The notes beneath the pieces are model-generated. The model was not told the DNA's origin. It saw only the letters and a list, made by a program, of their open reading frames with translations, and did not search any database. Positions 42,662 through 51,648 of a stretch of DNA of 64,000 nucleotides are shown here, in pieces. This stretch comes from Bacteroides faecium (GTDB taxonomy: Bacteria; Bacteroidota; Bacteroidia; Bacteroidales; Bacteroidaceae), in the NCBI RefSeq assembly GCF_012113595.1, contig NZ_CP050831.1:5084001-5148000 (forward strand). Reading direction: 5' to 3'. The number at the start of each line of letters is the position of its first letter. The first letter of the stretch is position 1. A program made the position numbers and the translations under genes.

Positions 42662-43450
42662 ATGAGTATGATTAACAAAGGGATATCTTATTTCCCTACA
42701 CCGGCTAACTTTTTCGATGAAGAAGTTATGGAATTGTTGGAAGCGAAATTTGGCGTTTTAGCTTCTTATATCGTTCTGCGATTGCTTTGCAAAATCTATA
42801 AAGAGGGATATTACATCTCCTGGGGAAAAGAACAAAGCTTGATTTTCGTCCGTAAAGTGGGCGGCGGGATTAATAAGGAAATGATGGAAAAGATTATGGA
42901 ACTATTATTGGAAAAGGGATTTTTCCACAAGGAAACTTACGAGCAATACGGTGTCCTTACCTCGGAACGGATTCAGGAAGTGTGGTTTGAAGCAACCACG
43001 CGACGAAAAATAGATTTCTCCCAATTACCTTATATATTAGAAAACAAAAAGAAAAAAGGTAAACGGAAAGATGACGTGAATGAAGAAAATGCAGACATTT
43101 CTTCAACTCAAGAGGACGCGAATCCGGAAAATGAAGACATTTCCGGACAAACTAAACTAAAGCAAACTAAACTAAATCTTGAGGAAGAAGAAATAAGCGA
43201 TGCTTCGTTTGAAATTCCGGGGTATGCCTACAATCAGGCTACACACAACATGAACGGGCTGATAGAAAGCCTGGAACGCCACAAAGTGACGAATCCGAAG
43301 GAGAGGCAGACGATTCTCCGGCTGTCGGATTACGGGAGGAAAGGTACTCAGGTGTGGAAACTGCTTTCCAATACGTCCTGGAACAAGATCGGGGCGCCGG
43401 GGAAATATATCATTGCGGCATTAGCCGGCGGACGGAAACAAGCCGGCTGA
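42662..43450 (+). CDS. DUF4373/Lin1244-like domain protein
   Basis: The 262-residue protein starts with SYFPTPANFFDEEVMELLEA and continues with LRLLCKIYKEGYYISWGKE, the pattern of the Lin1244/Lin1753-like N-terminal domain (DUF4373), a winged-helix-like fold found in phage and mobile-element replication or primosome proteins. An acidic linker (about 145-180) separates it from a C-terminal segment that ends GKYIIAALAGGRK, like primosomal DnaD-type tails. DNA replication or a regulatory role is possible. It lies just before pyrB and is probably an old mobile-element remnant kept by the host. Confidence 0.6.
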   Translation: MSMINKGISYFPTPANFFDEEVMELLEAKFGVLASYIVLRLLCKIYKEGYYISWGKEQSLIFVRKVGGGINKEMMEKIMELLLEKGFFHKETYEQYGVLTSERIQEVWFEATTRRKIDFSQLPYILENKKKKGKRKDDVNEENADISSTQEDANPENEDISGQTKLKQTKLNLEEEEISDASFEIPGYAYNQATHNMNGLIESLERHKVTNPKERQTILRLSDYGRKGTQVWKLLSNTSWNKIGAPGKYIIAALAGGRKQAG

Positions 43451-43479
43451 TAAAAAGGTGATAAAAAAGGTGCGAAAAA

Positions 43480-43511
43480 TCTGTGCTTCTCACAAATTCT
43501 TCGTACCTTTA
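43480..43511 (+). promoter_or_regulatory. Candidate pyrBI promoter
   Basis: TCTG (43480-43483), a 20-base spacer and TACCTTTA (43504-43511) each differ by one base from the Bacteroides -33/-7 consensus. The -7 element ends about 42 bases before the pyrB ATG. Confidence 0.45.
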
Positions 43512-43553
43512 CACTCCGGTAAAACAAGTTCTATCCACATAAAATATAACAAA

Positions 43554-44495
43554 ATGGAAAACAGAAGTTTAGTAACCATTGCCGAACATTCTAAAGAAAA
43601 AATCCTCTACATGCTCGAAATGGCGAAGCAGTTTGAAATGAACCCCAACCGCCGGTTATTGCAAGGAAAGGTTGTAGCAACCCTGTTCTTCGAGCCTTCC
43701 ACCCGCACCCGCCTGAGTTTTGAAACAGCTGCCAACCGTCTCGGCGCACGGGTTATCGGATTCACTGACCCCAAAGCAACCAGCTCTTCGAAGGGGGAAA
43801 CACTCAAAGACACGATTATGATGGTGAGCAACTATGCGGACATTATCGTCATGCGCCACTATCTCGAAGGAGCGGCACGATATGCCAGTGAAGTGGCTCC
43901 GGTGCCTATTGTCAATGCAGGAGACGGAGCCAACCAGCACCCGTCGCAGACCATGCTCGACCTCTACTCTATCTACAAGACGCAGGGTACGCTGGAGAAC
44001 CTGAATATTTTCCTGGTAGGCGATTTGAAATACGGACGCACCGTACATTCACTATTGATGGCAATGCGCCACTTCAACCCCACTTTCCACTTTATCGCTC
44101 CCGAAGAGCTGAAAATGCCGGAAGAATACAAGCTCTATTGCAAGACTCACCAAATAAAATACGTTGAACATACGGACTTCTCCGAAGAGATTATCGCTGA
44201 TGCCGATATTCTATATATGACCCGTGTGCAACGCGAACGTTTCACCGACCTGATGGAATATGAACGGGTGAAGAACGTGTATATCCTCCGCAATAAGATG
44301 CTGGAAAATACCCGTCCGAACCTGCGCATTTTGCACCCGCTGCCACGTGTCAACGAGATTGCATATGACGTGGATGACAACCCGAAAGCATATTACTTCC
44401 AACAGGCGCAGAACGGTCTGTATGCTCGCGAAGCAATCCTTTGCGATGTATTAGGTATCACATTAGACGACGTTAAAAACGATATTTTATTATGA
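43554..44495 (+). CDS. pyrB: Aspartate carbamoyltransferase catalytic chain
   Basis: The 313-residue enzyme joins carbamoyl phosphate and L-aspartate to give N-carbamoyl-L-aspartate, the first committed step of pyrimidine synthesis. Visible motifs are FEPSTRTRLSFE (about 48-59), the carbamoyl-phosphate site, and the HPSQTMLDLYSI region (about 127-138). RILHPLPRVNEI (about 262-273) is the PLPR loop. The ATG at 43554 gives the usual length; a longer frame from 43458 would translate the leader. pyrI overlaps its stop by 4 bases, so the holoenzyme is the regulated type. Confidence 0.97.
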   Translation: MENRSLVTIAEHSKEKILYMLEMAKQFEMNPNRRLLQGKVVATLFFEPSTRTRLSFETAANRLGARVIGFTDPKATSSSKGETLKDTIMMVSNYADIIVMRHYLEGAARYASEVAPVPIVNAGDGANQHPSQTMLDLYSIYKTQGTLENLNIFLVGDLKYGRTVHSLLMAMRHFNPTFHFIAPEELKMPEEYKLYCKTHQIKYVEHTDFSEEIIADADILYMTRVQRERFTDLMEYERVKNVYILRNKMLENTRPNLRILHPLPRVNEIAYDVDDNPKAYYFQQAQNGLYAREAILCDVLGITLDDVKNDILL

Positions 44496-44953
44496 GCGAA
44501 AATAAGCAAGAACTGCAAGTAGCTGCCCTCGAGAACGGGACAGTAATTGACCATATTCCATCCGAAAAGCTCTTTACCGTAGTACAGTTGCTCGGCGTGG
44601 AGCATATGACTAGCAATATCACTATCGGATTTAATCTCGAAAGTAAGAAGCTGGGCAAGAAAGGTATCATCAAGATTGCGGATAAGTTTTTCTGCGATGA
44701 GGAGATCAACCGTATTTCAGTGGTTGCGCCTCATGTCAAACTGAATATCATCCGTGATTACGAGGTAGTGGAAAAGAAGGAAGTGAAGATGCCGGACGTG
44801 CTTCGCGGAATCGTGAAATGCGCCAATCCGAAATGTATCACGAACAATGAGCCGATGGCTACGTTATTCCACGTGATAGACAAGGATAATTGCATCGTAA
44901 AATGCCATTATTGCGAGAAAGAACAGAAACGTGAGGAAATTACCATCCTCTGA
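44492..44953 (+). CDS. pyrI: Aspartate carbamoyltransferase regulatory chain
   Basis: The 153-residue subunit has the nucleotide-binding N-terminal domain (about 10-100) and a C-terminal zinc site with CANPKCIT and CHYCEKEQKRE supplying four cysteines. It binds CTP and ATP as allosteric effectors and assembles with PyrB. Its ATG overlaps the pyrB stop (ATGA), ensuring matched translation. Confidence 0.96.
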   Translation: MSENKQELQVAALENGTVIDHIPSEKLFTVVQLLGVEHMTSNITIGFNLESKKLGKKGIIKIADKFFCDEEINRISVVAPHVKLNIIRDYEVVEKKEVKMPDVLRGIVKCANPKCITNNEPMATLFHVIDKDNCIVKCHYCEKEQKREEITIL

Positions 44954-44989
44954 TTTCTTTGATTCCTCATTTTTTAATCTTTATTCAAA

Positions 44990-45559
44990 TTGAAACAGGA
45001 CTGGAAACCAGGAACGATGATTTATCCGCTGCCGGCTGTACTAGTCAGCTGCGGAAAAGAAGAAAGTGAATATAACATTATCACTGTGGCATGGACGGGT
45101 ACGATTTGCACAAACCCGCCCATGTGCTATATATCCGTACGACCGGAACGACATTCTTATGAGATTATCAAACGGAATATGGAATTCGTTATCAATCTGA
45201 CAACTAAAGACATGGCTTTTGCCACCGACTGGTGCGGGGTTCGTTCGGGACGCGATTATCATAAATTCGAAAAGATGAAACTCACTCCGGGACGATGTAC
45301 TGTGGTCAACGCACCACTGATCGAGGAGTCTCCCCTTTGCATCGAATGTCGTGTGAAGGAAATTGTTTCTCTCGGTTCGCATGATATGTTCATAGCAGAC
45401 GTGGTGAATGTACGCGCCGACGACCGGAATCTGAATCCCGAAACCGGAAAACTTGAACTGGCGGAAGCTAATCCGTTGGTATACGTACATGGCGGGTATT
45501 ATGATTTGGGAGAGAAAATCGGTAAGTTCGGCTGGAGTGTAGAAAAGAAAAAGACATAA
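44990..45559 (+). CDS. Flavin reductase family protein
   Basis: The 189-residue protein matches the flavin reductase-like FMN-binding fold. PLPAVLVSCG at the N-terminus, ITVAWTGTICTNPPMCYIS (about 31-49) and HSYEIIKRNMEFVINLT follow the family pattern. These enzymes reduce flavin with NAD(P)H or bind FMN as a cofactor. The start is TTG at 44990 (MKQDWKPGTMIYP), supported by the conserved N-terminus; the next ATG is eight codons later and would cut into it. It follows pyrI by 36 bases, possibly in the same operon. Confidence 0.85.
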   Translation: MKQDWKPGTMIYPLPAVLVSCGKEESEYNIITVAWTGTICTNPPMCYISVRPERHSYEIIKRNMEFVINLTTKDMAFATDWCGVRSGRDYHKFEKMKLTPGRCTVVNAPLIEESPLCIECRVKEIVSLGSHDMFIADVVNVRADDRNLNPETGKLELAEANPLVYVHGGYYDLGEKIGKFGWSVEKKKT

Positions 45560-45571
45560 ACTAAGGACGAT

Positions 45572-46315
45572 ATGACCATGAATATGCTGCGCAAAATCTT
45601 TCTTCTCGGTTCGTTATCCATAGCCTGCACGGCTTTCGGACAGAACTTTAACGCAGATAGAGTAGACCGCCCCAATACGAAGAAAATAAATTTCGGTATC
45701 AAGGCGGGATTCAACTCGTCCATGTTCATGGTATCTGAATTGAAGATTAAGGATGTGACGATTGACGAGGTGCAGAATAACTATAAAATCGGTTATTTCG
45801 GAGCACTTTTTATGCGTATCAATATGAAGAAGCACTTCATTCAGCCGGAAGTATCGTACAATGTGACTAAATGCGAGATTACTTTTGACAAGTTGGGATC
45901 GCAGCATCCTGCCATCGAGCCGGATTATGCTTCGGTGCAGTCTGTACTGCATAGTATCGACTTCCCTGTCTTGTACGGGTATAATGTGGTGAAGAAAGGG
46001 CCGTATGGGATGTCTATCTTTGCAGGTCCCAAGCTCCGCTATTTATGGGGAAAGCAGAATGAAATCACTTTCAAGAACTTCGACCAGAAAGGTATTCACG
46101 AAAAACTGTATCCGTTCAATGTCAGCGTGGTGATCGGCGTAGGTGTCAATATTTCCCGTATCTTCTTCGATTTCCGCTATGAACAGGGAGTGGGAAATAT
46201 TTCCAAGTCCATTGTGTATGATAATATCAATTCCGACGGTAGTACGGGAGTCAGCCATATTACTTTCCGCCGCCGCGACAGTGCGTTAAGTTTTTCGCTG
46301 GGATTCATCCTTTAG
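45572..46315 (+). CDS. Outer-membrane beta-barrel protein (PorT/OMP_b-brl_2-like)
   Basis: The 247-residue protein has a signal peptide (IFLLGSLSIACTAFG, cleaved near residue 23) and then a series of alternating beta strands, with KINFGIKAGFNSSMF, YKIGYFGALFMRINM and the C-terminal ALSFSLGFIL ending in an aromatic/hydrophobic residue. This fits small outer-membrane barrels of 8 strands. The function is not known; no ligand motif is seen. The ATG is 13 bases after the flavin reductase stop. Confidence 0.8.
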   Translation: MTMNMLRKIFLLGSLSIACTAFGQNFNADRVDRPNTKKINFGIKAGFNSSMFMVSELKIKDVTIDEVQNNYKIGYFGALFMRINMKKHFIQPEVSYNVTKCEITFDKLGSQHPAIEPDYASVQSVLHSIDFPVLYGYNVVKKGPYGMSIFAGPKLRYLWGKQNEITFKNFDQKGIHEKLYPFNVSVVIGVGVNISRIFFDFRYEQGVGNISKSIVYDNINSDGSTGVSHITFRRRDSALSFSLGFIL

Positions 46316-46389
46316 AAATAAAATATCATTAAATCCCGCTTTTTACTAACATTTTTCTTGCACTTCCTTCATTCTTTATTTATTTTCAT

Positions 46390-46397
46390 TAACTTTG
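46390..46397 (+). promoter_or_regulatory. -7 element of glyA
   Basis: TAACTTTG matches the TAnnTTTG consensus and lies 53 bases before the glyA ATG. No clear -33 TTTG is present at the right distance. Confidence 0.6.
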
Positions 46398-46450
46398 TGC
46401 GCTTAAAAATAGGTATCTCGAATTAGAAATTTAATCTTACTTATAAAAGA

Positions 46451-47731
46451 ATGAAAAGAGACGACTTAATTTTCGACATCATCGAAAAAGAGCATCAACG
46501 TCAGCTGAAAGGTATCGAGCTGATTGCATCAGAAAACTTTGTGAGTGACCAGGTAATGCAGGCAATGGGTTCTTGTCTGACTAACAAGTACGCAGAAGGT
46601 TATCCAGGCAAACGCTACTATGGTGGTTGCGAAGTTGTAGACCAAAGCGAACAAATCGCTATCGACCGTCTGAAAGAAATCTTCGGAGCCGAATGGGCAA
46701 ACGTACAGCCGCACTCAGGAGCGCAAGCTAACGCAGCGGTTTTCCTGGCTGCCCTGAATCCGGGCGACAAATTCATGGGATTGAATCTTGCACACGGCGG
46801 ACACCTCTCTCATGGTTCACTGGTGAATACTTCGGGGATTATCTATACTCCTTGCGAATATAACCTGAATCAGGAAACAGGACGCGTTGACTACGACCAG
46901 ATGGAAGAAGTCGCTCTGCGCGAGAAACCGAAAATGATTATCGGCGGTGGTTCTGCTTACTCACGCGAATGGGACTACAAGCGCATGCGCGAAATCGCTG
47001 ACAAAGTAGGCGCTATCCTGATGATCGACATGGCCCACCCTGCCGGTCTGATTGCTGCCGGAGTACTCGAAAACCCGGTAAAATATGCACATATCGTCAC
47101 TTCTACTACACATAAAACACTTCGCGGACCTCGTGGTGGTGTCATCATGATGGGTAAGGATTTCCCCAATCCGTGGGGTAAGAAGACTCCGAAAGGTGAA
47201 ATCAAAATGATGTCTCAATTGTTGGATTCTGCCGTATTCCCCGGTATCCAAGGCGGACCGTTGGAACACGTGATTGCTGCTAAAGCAGTAGCTTTCGGCG
47301 AAATCCTGCAACCTGAATTTAAGGAATATGCAAAACAGGTACAAAAAAATGCGGCTGTACTTGCACAGGCTCTTGTAGACCGTGGCTTTACCATCGTTTC
47401 CGGTGGTACTGACAATCACTCTATGCTGGTAGACCTGCGTAGCAAATATCCTGACTTGACAGGTAAAGTGGCAGAAAAAGCATTGGTTTCTGCTGATATT
47501 ACTGTTAACAAGAATATGGTTCCGTTTGACAGCCGTTCGGCTTTCCAGACTTCCGGTATCCGTCTGGGTACTCCTGCCATCACTACCCGTGGTGCTAAGG
47601 AAGACTTGATGATCGAAATTGCTGAAATGATTGAGACTGTATTGTCTAATGTAGAAAACGAAGAGGTTATTGCACAAGTACGTGCACGTGTCAATGAGAC
47701 AATGAAGAAATATCCTCTTTTTGCTTTCTAA
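46451..47731 (+). CDS. glyA: Serine hydroxymethyltransferase
   Basis: The 426-residue PLP enzyme interconverts serine and glycine, loading one-carbon units on tetrahydrofolate. IASENFVSDQVMQAMGS, YPGKRYYGGCE, HSGAQANAAVF and STTHKTLRGPRGG (with the Schiff-base Lys) are all present. The length is normal. It is convergent with fhs, which also feeds the folate pool, and has a strong terminator at 47793-47825. Confidence 0.97.
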   Translation: MKRDDLIFDIIEKEHQRQLKGIELIASENFVSDQVMQAMGSCLTNKYAEGYPGKRYYGGCEVVDQSEQIAIDRLKEIFGAEWANVQPHSGAQANAAVFLAALNPGDKFMGLNLAHGGHLSHGSLVNTSGIIYTPCEYNLNQETGRVDYDQMEEVALREKPKMIIGGGSAYSREWDYKRMREIADKVGAILMIDMAHPAGLIAAGVLENPVKYAHIVTSTTHKTLRGPRGGVIMMGKDFPNPWGKKTPKGEIKMMSQLLDSAVFPGIQGGPLEHVIAAKAVAFGEILQPEFKEYAKQVQKNAAVLAQALVDRGFTIVSGGTDNHSMLVDLRSKYPDLTGKVAEKALVSADITVNKNMVPFDSRSAFQTSGIRLGTPAITTRGAKEDLMIEIAEMIETVLSNVENEEVIAQVRARVNETMKKYPLFAF

Positions 47732-47792
47732 AAAATATTTTTTATTTGATAGTTGCTAAGGCTATCAATATTTGATTTGTGAATTTTCATGG

Positions 47793-47825
47793 GTCTGTTC
47801 TTTGTGAAAAGAGCAGACTTTTTTT
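47793..47825 (+). terminator. glyA terminator
   Basis: GTCTGTTCTTT pairs with AAAGAGCAGAC (one G-U) around a GTGA tetraloop, followed by seven T residues. It lies 61 bases after the glyA stop. Confidence 0.9.
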
Positions 47826-47979
47826 ATATTTATTAACTCCGCCATCCGAACTATCTGTCAGGAATCTCGTTTTTATTATTACAAAAAGGATATAAAATAT
47901 CTCTTCAACAAAGATGAATTCAATCGTACGGTATGCTAGAAGAGATATAAAAAAGGTGTACCGGACTCTATATACAAGC

Positions 47980-48021
47980 ATCCCCGTCTTTCCCTATTGG
48001 TTTATAAGGAAAGACGGGGAT
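47980..48021. repeat. 14-bp stem hairpin between glyA and fhs
   Basis: ATCCCCGTCTTTCC (47980-47993) and GGAAAGACGGGGAT (48008-48021) are perfect inverse complements with a 14-base loop. No long T-run follows on either strand. Confidence 0.8.
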
Positions 48022-48036
48022 TTACCATATATTATT

Positions 48037-48097
48037 TAGGCACGGATTACACAGATTTCACGGTTCCAGTTAAATAAAACCGTGTAATCCGTGCCTA
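48037..48097. repeat. 16-bp inverted repeat (possible dispersed intergenic element)
   Basis: TAGGCACGGATTACAC (48037-48052) and GTGTAATCCGTGCCTA (48082-48097) are exact inverse complements. A nested CACGGTT/AACCGTG pair lies inside. It ends 20 bases from the fhs stop. The 47732-48117 gap therefore has three hairpins and no gene. Confidence 0.8.
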
Positions 48098-48117
48098 GTT
48101 TATTATTGACACACTTT

Positions 48118-49785
48118 TTAACTCAGCCCCTCAATTTCTCCATCTACAATGTCGATATGTAATGCCTGCGGTTCTTTCGGAAGTCCCGGCATACGAAGGA
48201 TTTCTCCTGCTATCGCAACAATCATTTCCGCACCGTTATTGATAACTATATCCTTGATATGGAATTCGAAGTTATTCACTGCACCATAAATTTTAGGGTC
48301 GGCAGAGAATGAGTATTGTGTCTTGGCGATGCAGACGGGATAATGGGTGATTCCCATTTTCTCAATCAGCTTGATACGGTTGCGGGCAATGCTGCTGTAA
48401 GTGATAACACTTGCTCCGTAGATATTAGTAGCCACTTTTTCAATCTTTTGCTCGATGCTGTCTTCTTCTTTGTATGTATAGCGCAGGGACTCGGAAGGTT
48501 TATTTTCGATAGTATCCACTACCAGGCGTGCCATGTCTACTGCCCCCTCTCCGCCTTCACTGAATGCGTTGTTGATGGCAAAGCCTACACCCAGTTGTTC
48601 GCAATGTCGGCGAAGAAGTTCCATTTCTTCGTCCGTATCGGTAGCGAACTTATTGAAAGCAACAATCACTGTCTGACCGAAAGAACGTAGATTGCGGACA
48701 TGCTTGTCGAGGTTGCGCAATCCTTCTTTCAACCCTTCCATGTTGGGCTCCTTGATGCGGTCGAGACTGACGCCACCATGCATTTTCAGTCCTTGCGCAG
48801 TAGCGACGATTACTGTCAGGCGTGGTTGGAGTCCACTTTTACGGCATTTGATATTATAGAATTTCTCCGCACCGAGGTCGGCACCGAATCCGGCTTCTGT
48901 GATTACGTAGTCGCCGAAAGACATTGCCAGTTTGGTAGCCAGGATAGAGTTGCAACCATGGGCGATATTGGCGAACGGTCCGCCGTGTACGAAAGCGGCA
49001 GTGCCTTCAGTGGTCTGAACGAGATTGGGGTGGATAGCATCTTTCAGCAATACGGTGATGGCTCCTGCCACTCCCAGGTCTTTGACTGTGAAAGGCTTGT
49101 CATCGTAAGTGAATCCGAGCAGGATATTTTCAATACGGCGGCGCAGGTCGTTCACGTCTTTGGAGAGACAGAGAATTGCCATAATCTCCGAGGCGGGTGT
49201 AATGTCGAAACCGGACTCTTGTGTGATGCCGTTCGATTTCGGTCCCAGCCCGACAACGATGCTACGCAATGAACGGTCGTTCACGTCGAGCACACGACGC
49301 CAGAGGATTTCTTTCAGCCCGAAACCTTTTGCCTGGTTCTGATAAAGATAATTATCCAACAGGGCGGAAATCATGTTGTGCGCAGAGGTGATGGCATGAA
49401 AGTCTCCGGTGAAGTGGAGATTGATTTTGTCCATCGGGAGTACTTGGGCGTATCCACCGCCGGCTGCTCCACCCTTCATGCCGAAGCATGGGCCGAGAGA
49501 AGGTTCGCGAAGCGCAACAATCGCATTCTTTCCTATTTTATTAAGTCCCAAGGCAAGACCGATAGATACTGTAGTTTTGCCGATACCCGCTTTTGTGGCC
49601 GTAATGGCAGTCACCAGAATGAGATTACTTTTCTTTACTTTCTCTTCATCAATCAGTTGTTCGGGAATCTTTGCGATATAGCGACCATAATTTTCCACTT
49701 CCTCGCGAGGAATTCCGATACTTTCGGCAACCTGCTTTACTTTCTTCAGCTCAATGCTGCGAGCTATTTCTATGTCTGATTTCAT
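48118..49785 (-). CDS. fhs: Formate-tetrahydrofolate ligase
   Basis: The 555-residue enzyme makes 10-formyl-THF from formate, THF and ATP. The N-terminal ATP loop ATKAGIGKTTVSIGLALGL (about 64-82) and the GGAAGGGYAQVLPMD region (about 106-120) are characteristic. The length is that of bacterial Fhs. Its promoter (49817-49847) is a good match to consensus. It is convergent with glyA, the main source of one-carbon units. Confidence 0.97.
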   Translation of the reverse strand: MKSDIEIARSIELKKVKQVAESIGIPREEVENYGRYIAKIPEQLIDEEKVKKSNLILVTAITATKAGIGKTTVSIGLALGLNKIGKNAIVALREPSLGPCFGMKGGAAGGGYAQVLPMDKINLHFTGDFHAITSAHNMISALLDNYLYQNQAKGFGLKEILWRRVLDVNDRSLRSIVVGLGPKSNGITQESGFDITPASEIMAILCLSKDVNDLRRRIENILLGFTYDDKPFTVKDLGVAGAITVLLKDAIHPNLVQTTEGTAAFVHGGPFANIAHGCNSILATKLAMSFGDYVITEAGFGADLGAEKFYNIKCRKSGLQPRLTVIVATAQGLKMHGGVSLDRIKEPNMEGLKEGLRNLDKHVRNLRSFGQTVIVAFNKFATDTDEEMELLRRHCEQLGVGFAINNAFSEGGEGAVDMARLVVDTIENKPSESLRYTYKEEDSIEQKIEKVATNIYGASVITYSSIARNRIKLIEKMGITHYPVCIAKTQYSFSADPKIYGAVNNFEFHIKDIVINNGAEMIVAIAGEILRMPGLPKEPQALHIDIVDGEIEGLS

Positions 49786-49816
49786 ACAGAATATGGTTAG
49801 TTTTATTTTGAAAATG

Positions 49817-49847
49817 CAAAAGTAACAAATCTGCGTCGAGTAACAAA
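49817..49847 (-). promoter_or_regulatory. fhs promoter
   Basis: On the minus strand TTTG (49847-49844), a 19-base spacer and TACTTTTG (49824-49817) match the -33/-7 consensus. The -7 element ends 32 bases before the fhs ATG. Confidence 0.75.
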
Positions 49848-49902
49848 CTCTTTCCGCACAATAACTGTTGTAAGTAACATAAACCTAAACAACAACTTAA
49901 TT

Positions 49903-51597
49903 ATGGAATGGATTATTAATCAACTAAGGGTACACCCTGAGCTTGCCATTTTTCTCACTCTCTTTGCGGGATTCTGGTTGGGCAGGCTCAAGATAGGGAA
50001 GTTTTCTTTAGGTACGGTGACCAGTGTGCTTCTTGTAGGAGTATTGGTGGGACAATTGAACATTACCGTAGACGGTCCGATGAAGGCCGTATTTTTTCTG
50101 CTCTTTTTGTTTGCCGTCGGCTATAAGGTAGGGCCGCAATTCTTTCGCGGACTGAAAAAGGATGGGCTGCCTCAGGTAGGATTCACCGTGCTGATGTGTG
50201 TCGTGAGCTTGGTGGCACCGTGGATTCTTGCTAAAATCATGGGGTATCATGTGGGCGAAGCTGCCGGTTTGCTGGCAGGGTCACAGACTATTTCAGCGGT
50301 TATCGGTGTGGCTAGTGACACGATTAACCAGTTGGGTATCAGCGAAGCACAGAAAGCTACATATATCAATGCCATTCCGGTGGCTTATGCCGTAACTTAT
50401 ATTTTCGGTACGGCAGGCTCCGCATGGATTCTGGCTTCCCTCGGTCCCAAGATGCTCGGCGGACTGGAAAAGGTGAAAGCTGACTGCAGGGAACTGGAAG
50501 CACAGATGGGGACTTCGGAAGCCGACGAACCGGGCTTCTCTCCCGCCCTTCGTCCGGTGGTGTTCCGTGCCTACAAAATCACGAACAAGTGGTTCGGCAA
50601 AGGAAAGAAAGTCAGCGAACTGGAAACTTATCTGAACGAGAAAGACAAACGTTTATTTGTGGAGCGGGTTCGCCAACAGGGGGTTGTGAAGGAAGTCAGC
50701 CCCGACATGATTCTTCAATCGGGAGATGAAGTCGTACTAAGCGGACGACGGGAATTTGTTATCGGCGAAGAGGACTGGATTGGACCGGAAGTGATTGACG
50801 CCCAATTACTCGATTTTCCGGCGGAGACTCTTCCGGTAATGGTTACCCACCGGACTTTCGCAGGAGAAAAGATTGCCACTATCCGGGCACAGAAGTTTAT
50901 GCATGGTGTCAGCATCCGCAGTATCAAGCGTGCGGGTATCAATGTTCCCGTGCTTGCGCAGACAGTGGTAGATTCGGGAGATGTTCTCGAACTGACGGGA
51001 ATGAAGCACGAAGTGGAAGCCGCCGCCAAACAGATGGGATATGTAGACCGTCCGACCAATCAGACGGATATGATTTTTGTCGGGCTGGGTATTCTGCTCG
51101 GCGGACTTTTCGGTGCGCTTGCCATTCATCTGGGCGGTGTTCCCATCAGTCTTTCGACGAGTGGCGGAGCATTGATTGCCGGACTTCTATTCGGTTGGTT
51201 GCGCAGCAAGCATCCTACATTCGGTGGTATCCCCGAACCATCTTTATGGGTACTGAATAATGTGGGATTGAATATGTTTATTGCGGTAGTCGGCATTGCC
51301 GCAGGTCCTAGTTTTATAGCCGGGTTCAAGGAAGTGGGAGTTAGCCTGTTCATCGTCGGTGCACTGGCAACAGCTATTCCTCTTCTTGCAGGGTTGCTGA
51401 TGGCAAGGTATCTGTTCAAGTTCCATCCTGCCCTGTCTTTGGGATGCACGGCGGGGGCACGTACCACAACTGCCGCGCTAGGCGCCATTCAGGATGCGGT
51501 GGAAAGTGACACGCCTGCCCTGGGATATACTGTGACGTATGCTGTCGGCAACACATTGCTGATTATTTGGGGAGTGGTCATCGTGCTGCTTATGTAA
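49903..51597 (+). CDS. aspT: Aspartate-alanine antiporter AspT
   Basis: The 564-residue inner-membrane protein has two hydrophobic blocks (about 1-175 and 380-564) separated by two cytoplasmic RCK/TrkA_C domains (about 215-375), the AspT/YidE/YbjL architecture. AGSQTISAVIGVASDTINQL and the C-terminal GCTAGARTTTAALGAIQD are the duplicated signature helices. It exchanges aspartate for alanine. Together with the decarboxylase gene 51 bases downstream it would form an electrogenic cycle that builds proton-motive force and consumes a proton. Confidence 0.93.
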   Translation: MEWIINQLRVHPELAIFLTLFAGFWLGRLKIGKFSLGTVTSVLLVGVLVGQLNITVDGPMKAVFFLLFLFAVGYKVGPQFFRGLKKDGLPQVGFTVLMCVVSLVAPWILAKIMGYHVGEAAGLLAGSQTISAVIGVASDTINQLGISEAQKATYINAIPVAYAVTYIFGTAGSAWILASLGPKMLGGLEKVKADCRELEAQMGTSEADEPGFSPALRPVVFRAYKITNKWFGKGKKVSELETYLNEKDKRLFVERVRQQGVVKEVSPDMILQSGDEVVLSGRREFVIGEEDWIGPEVIDAQLLDFPAETLPVMVTHRTFAGEKIATIRAQKFMHGVSIRSIKRAGINVPVLAQTVVDSGDVLELTGMKHEVEAAAKQMGYVDRPTNQTDMIFVGLGILLGGLFGALAIHLGGVPISLSTSGGALIAGLLFGWLRSKHPTFGGIPEPSLWVLNNVGLNMFIAVVGIAAGPSFIAGFKEVGVSLFIVGALATAIPLLAGLLMARYLFKFHPALSLGCTAGARTTTAALGAIQDAVESDTPALGYTVTYAVGNTLLIIWGVVIVLLM

Positions 51598-51648
51598 CAT
51601 CCCGTTCAATCAACTCAATTATTTCGAGAATATATAAATAATATCATT

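Noticed and set aside
43458..43553. Longer pyrB start
   Set aside because: The extra 32 residues are not part of the conserved enzyme and cover a promoter-like region.
48700..49272. 190-codon open frame opposite fhs
   Set aside because: Antisense to the highly conserved fhs gene, with no protein features of its own.
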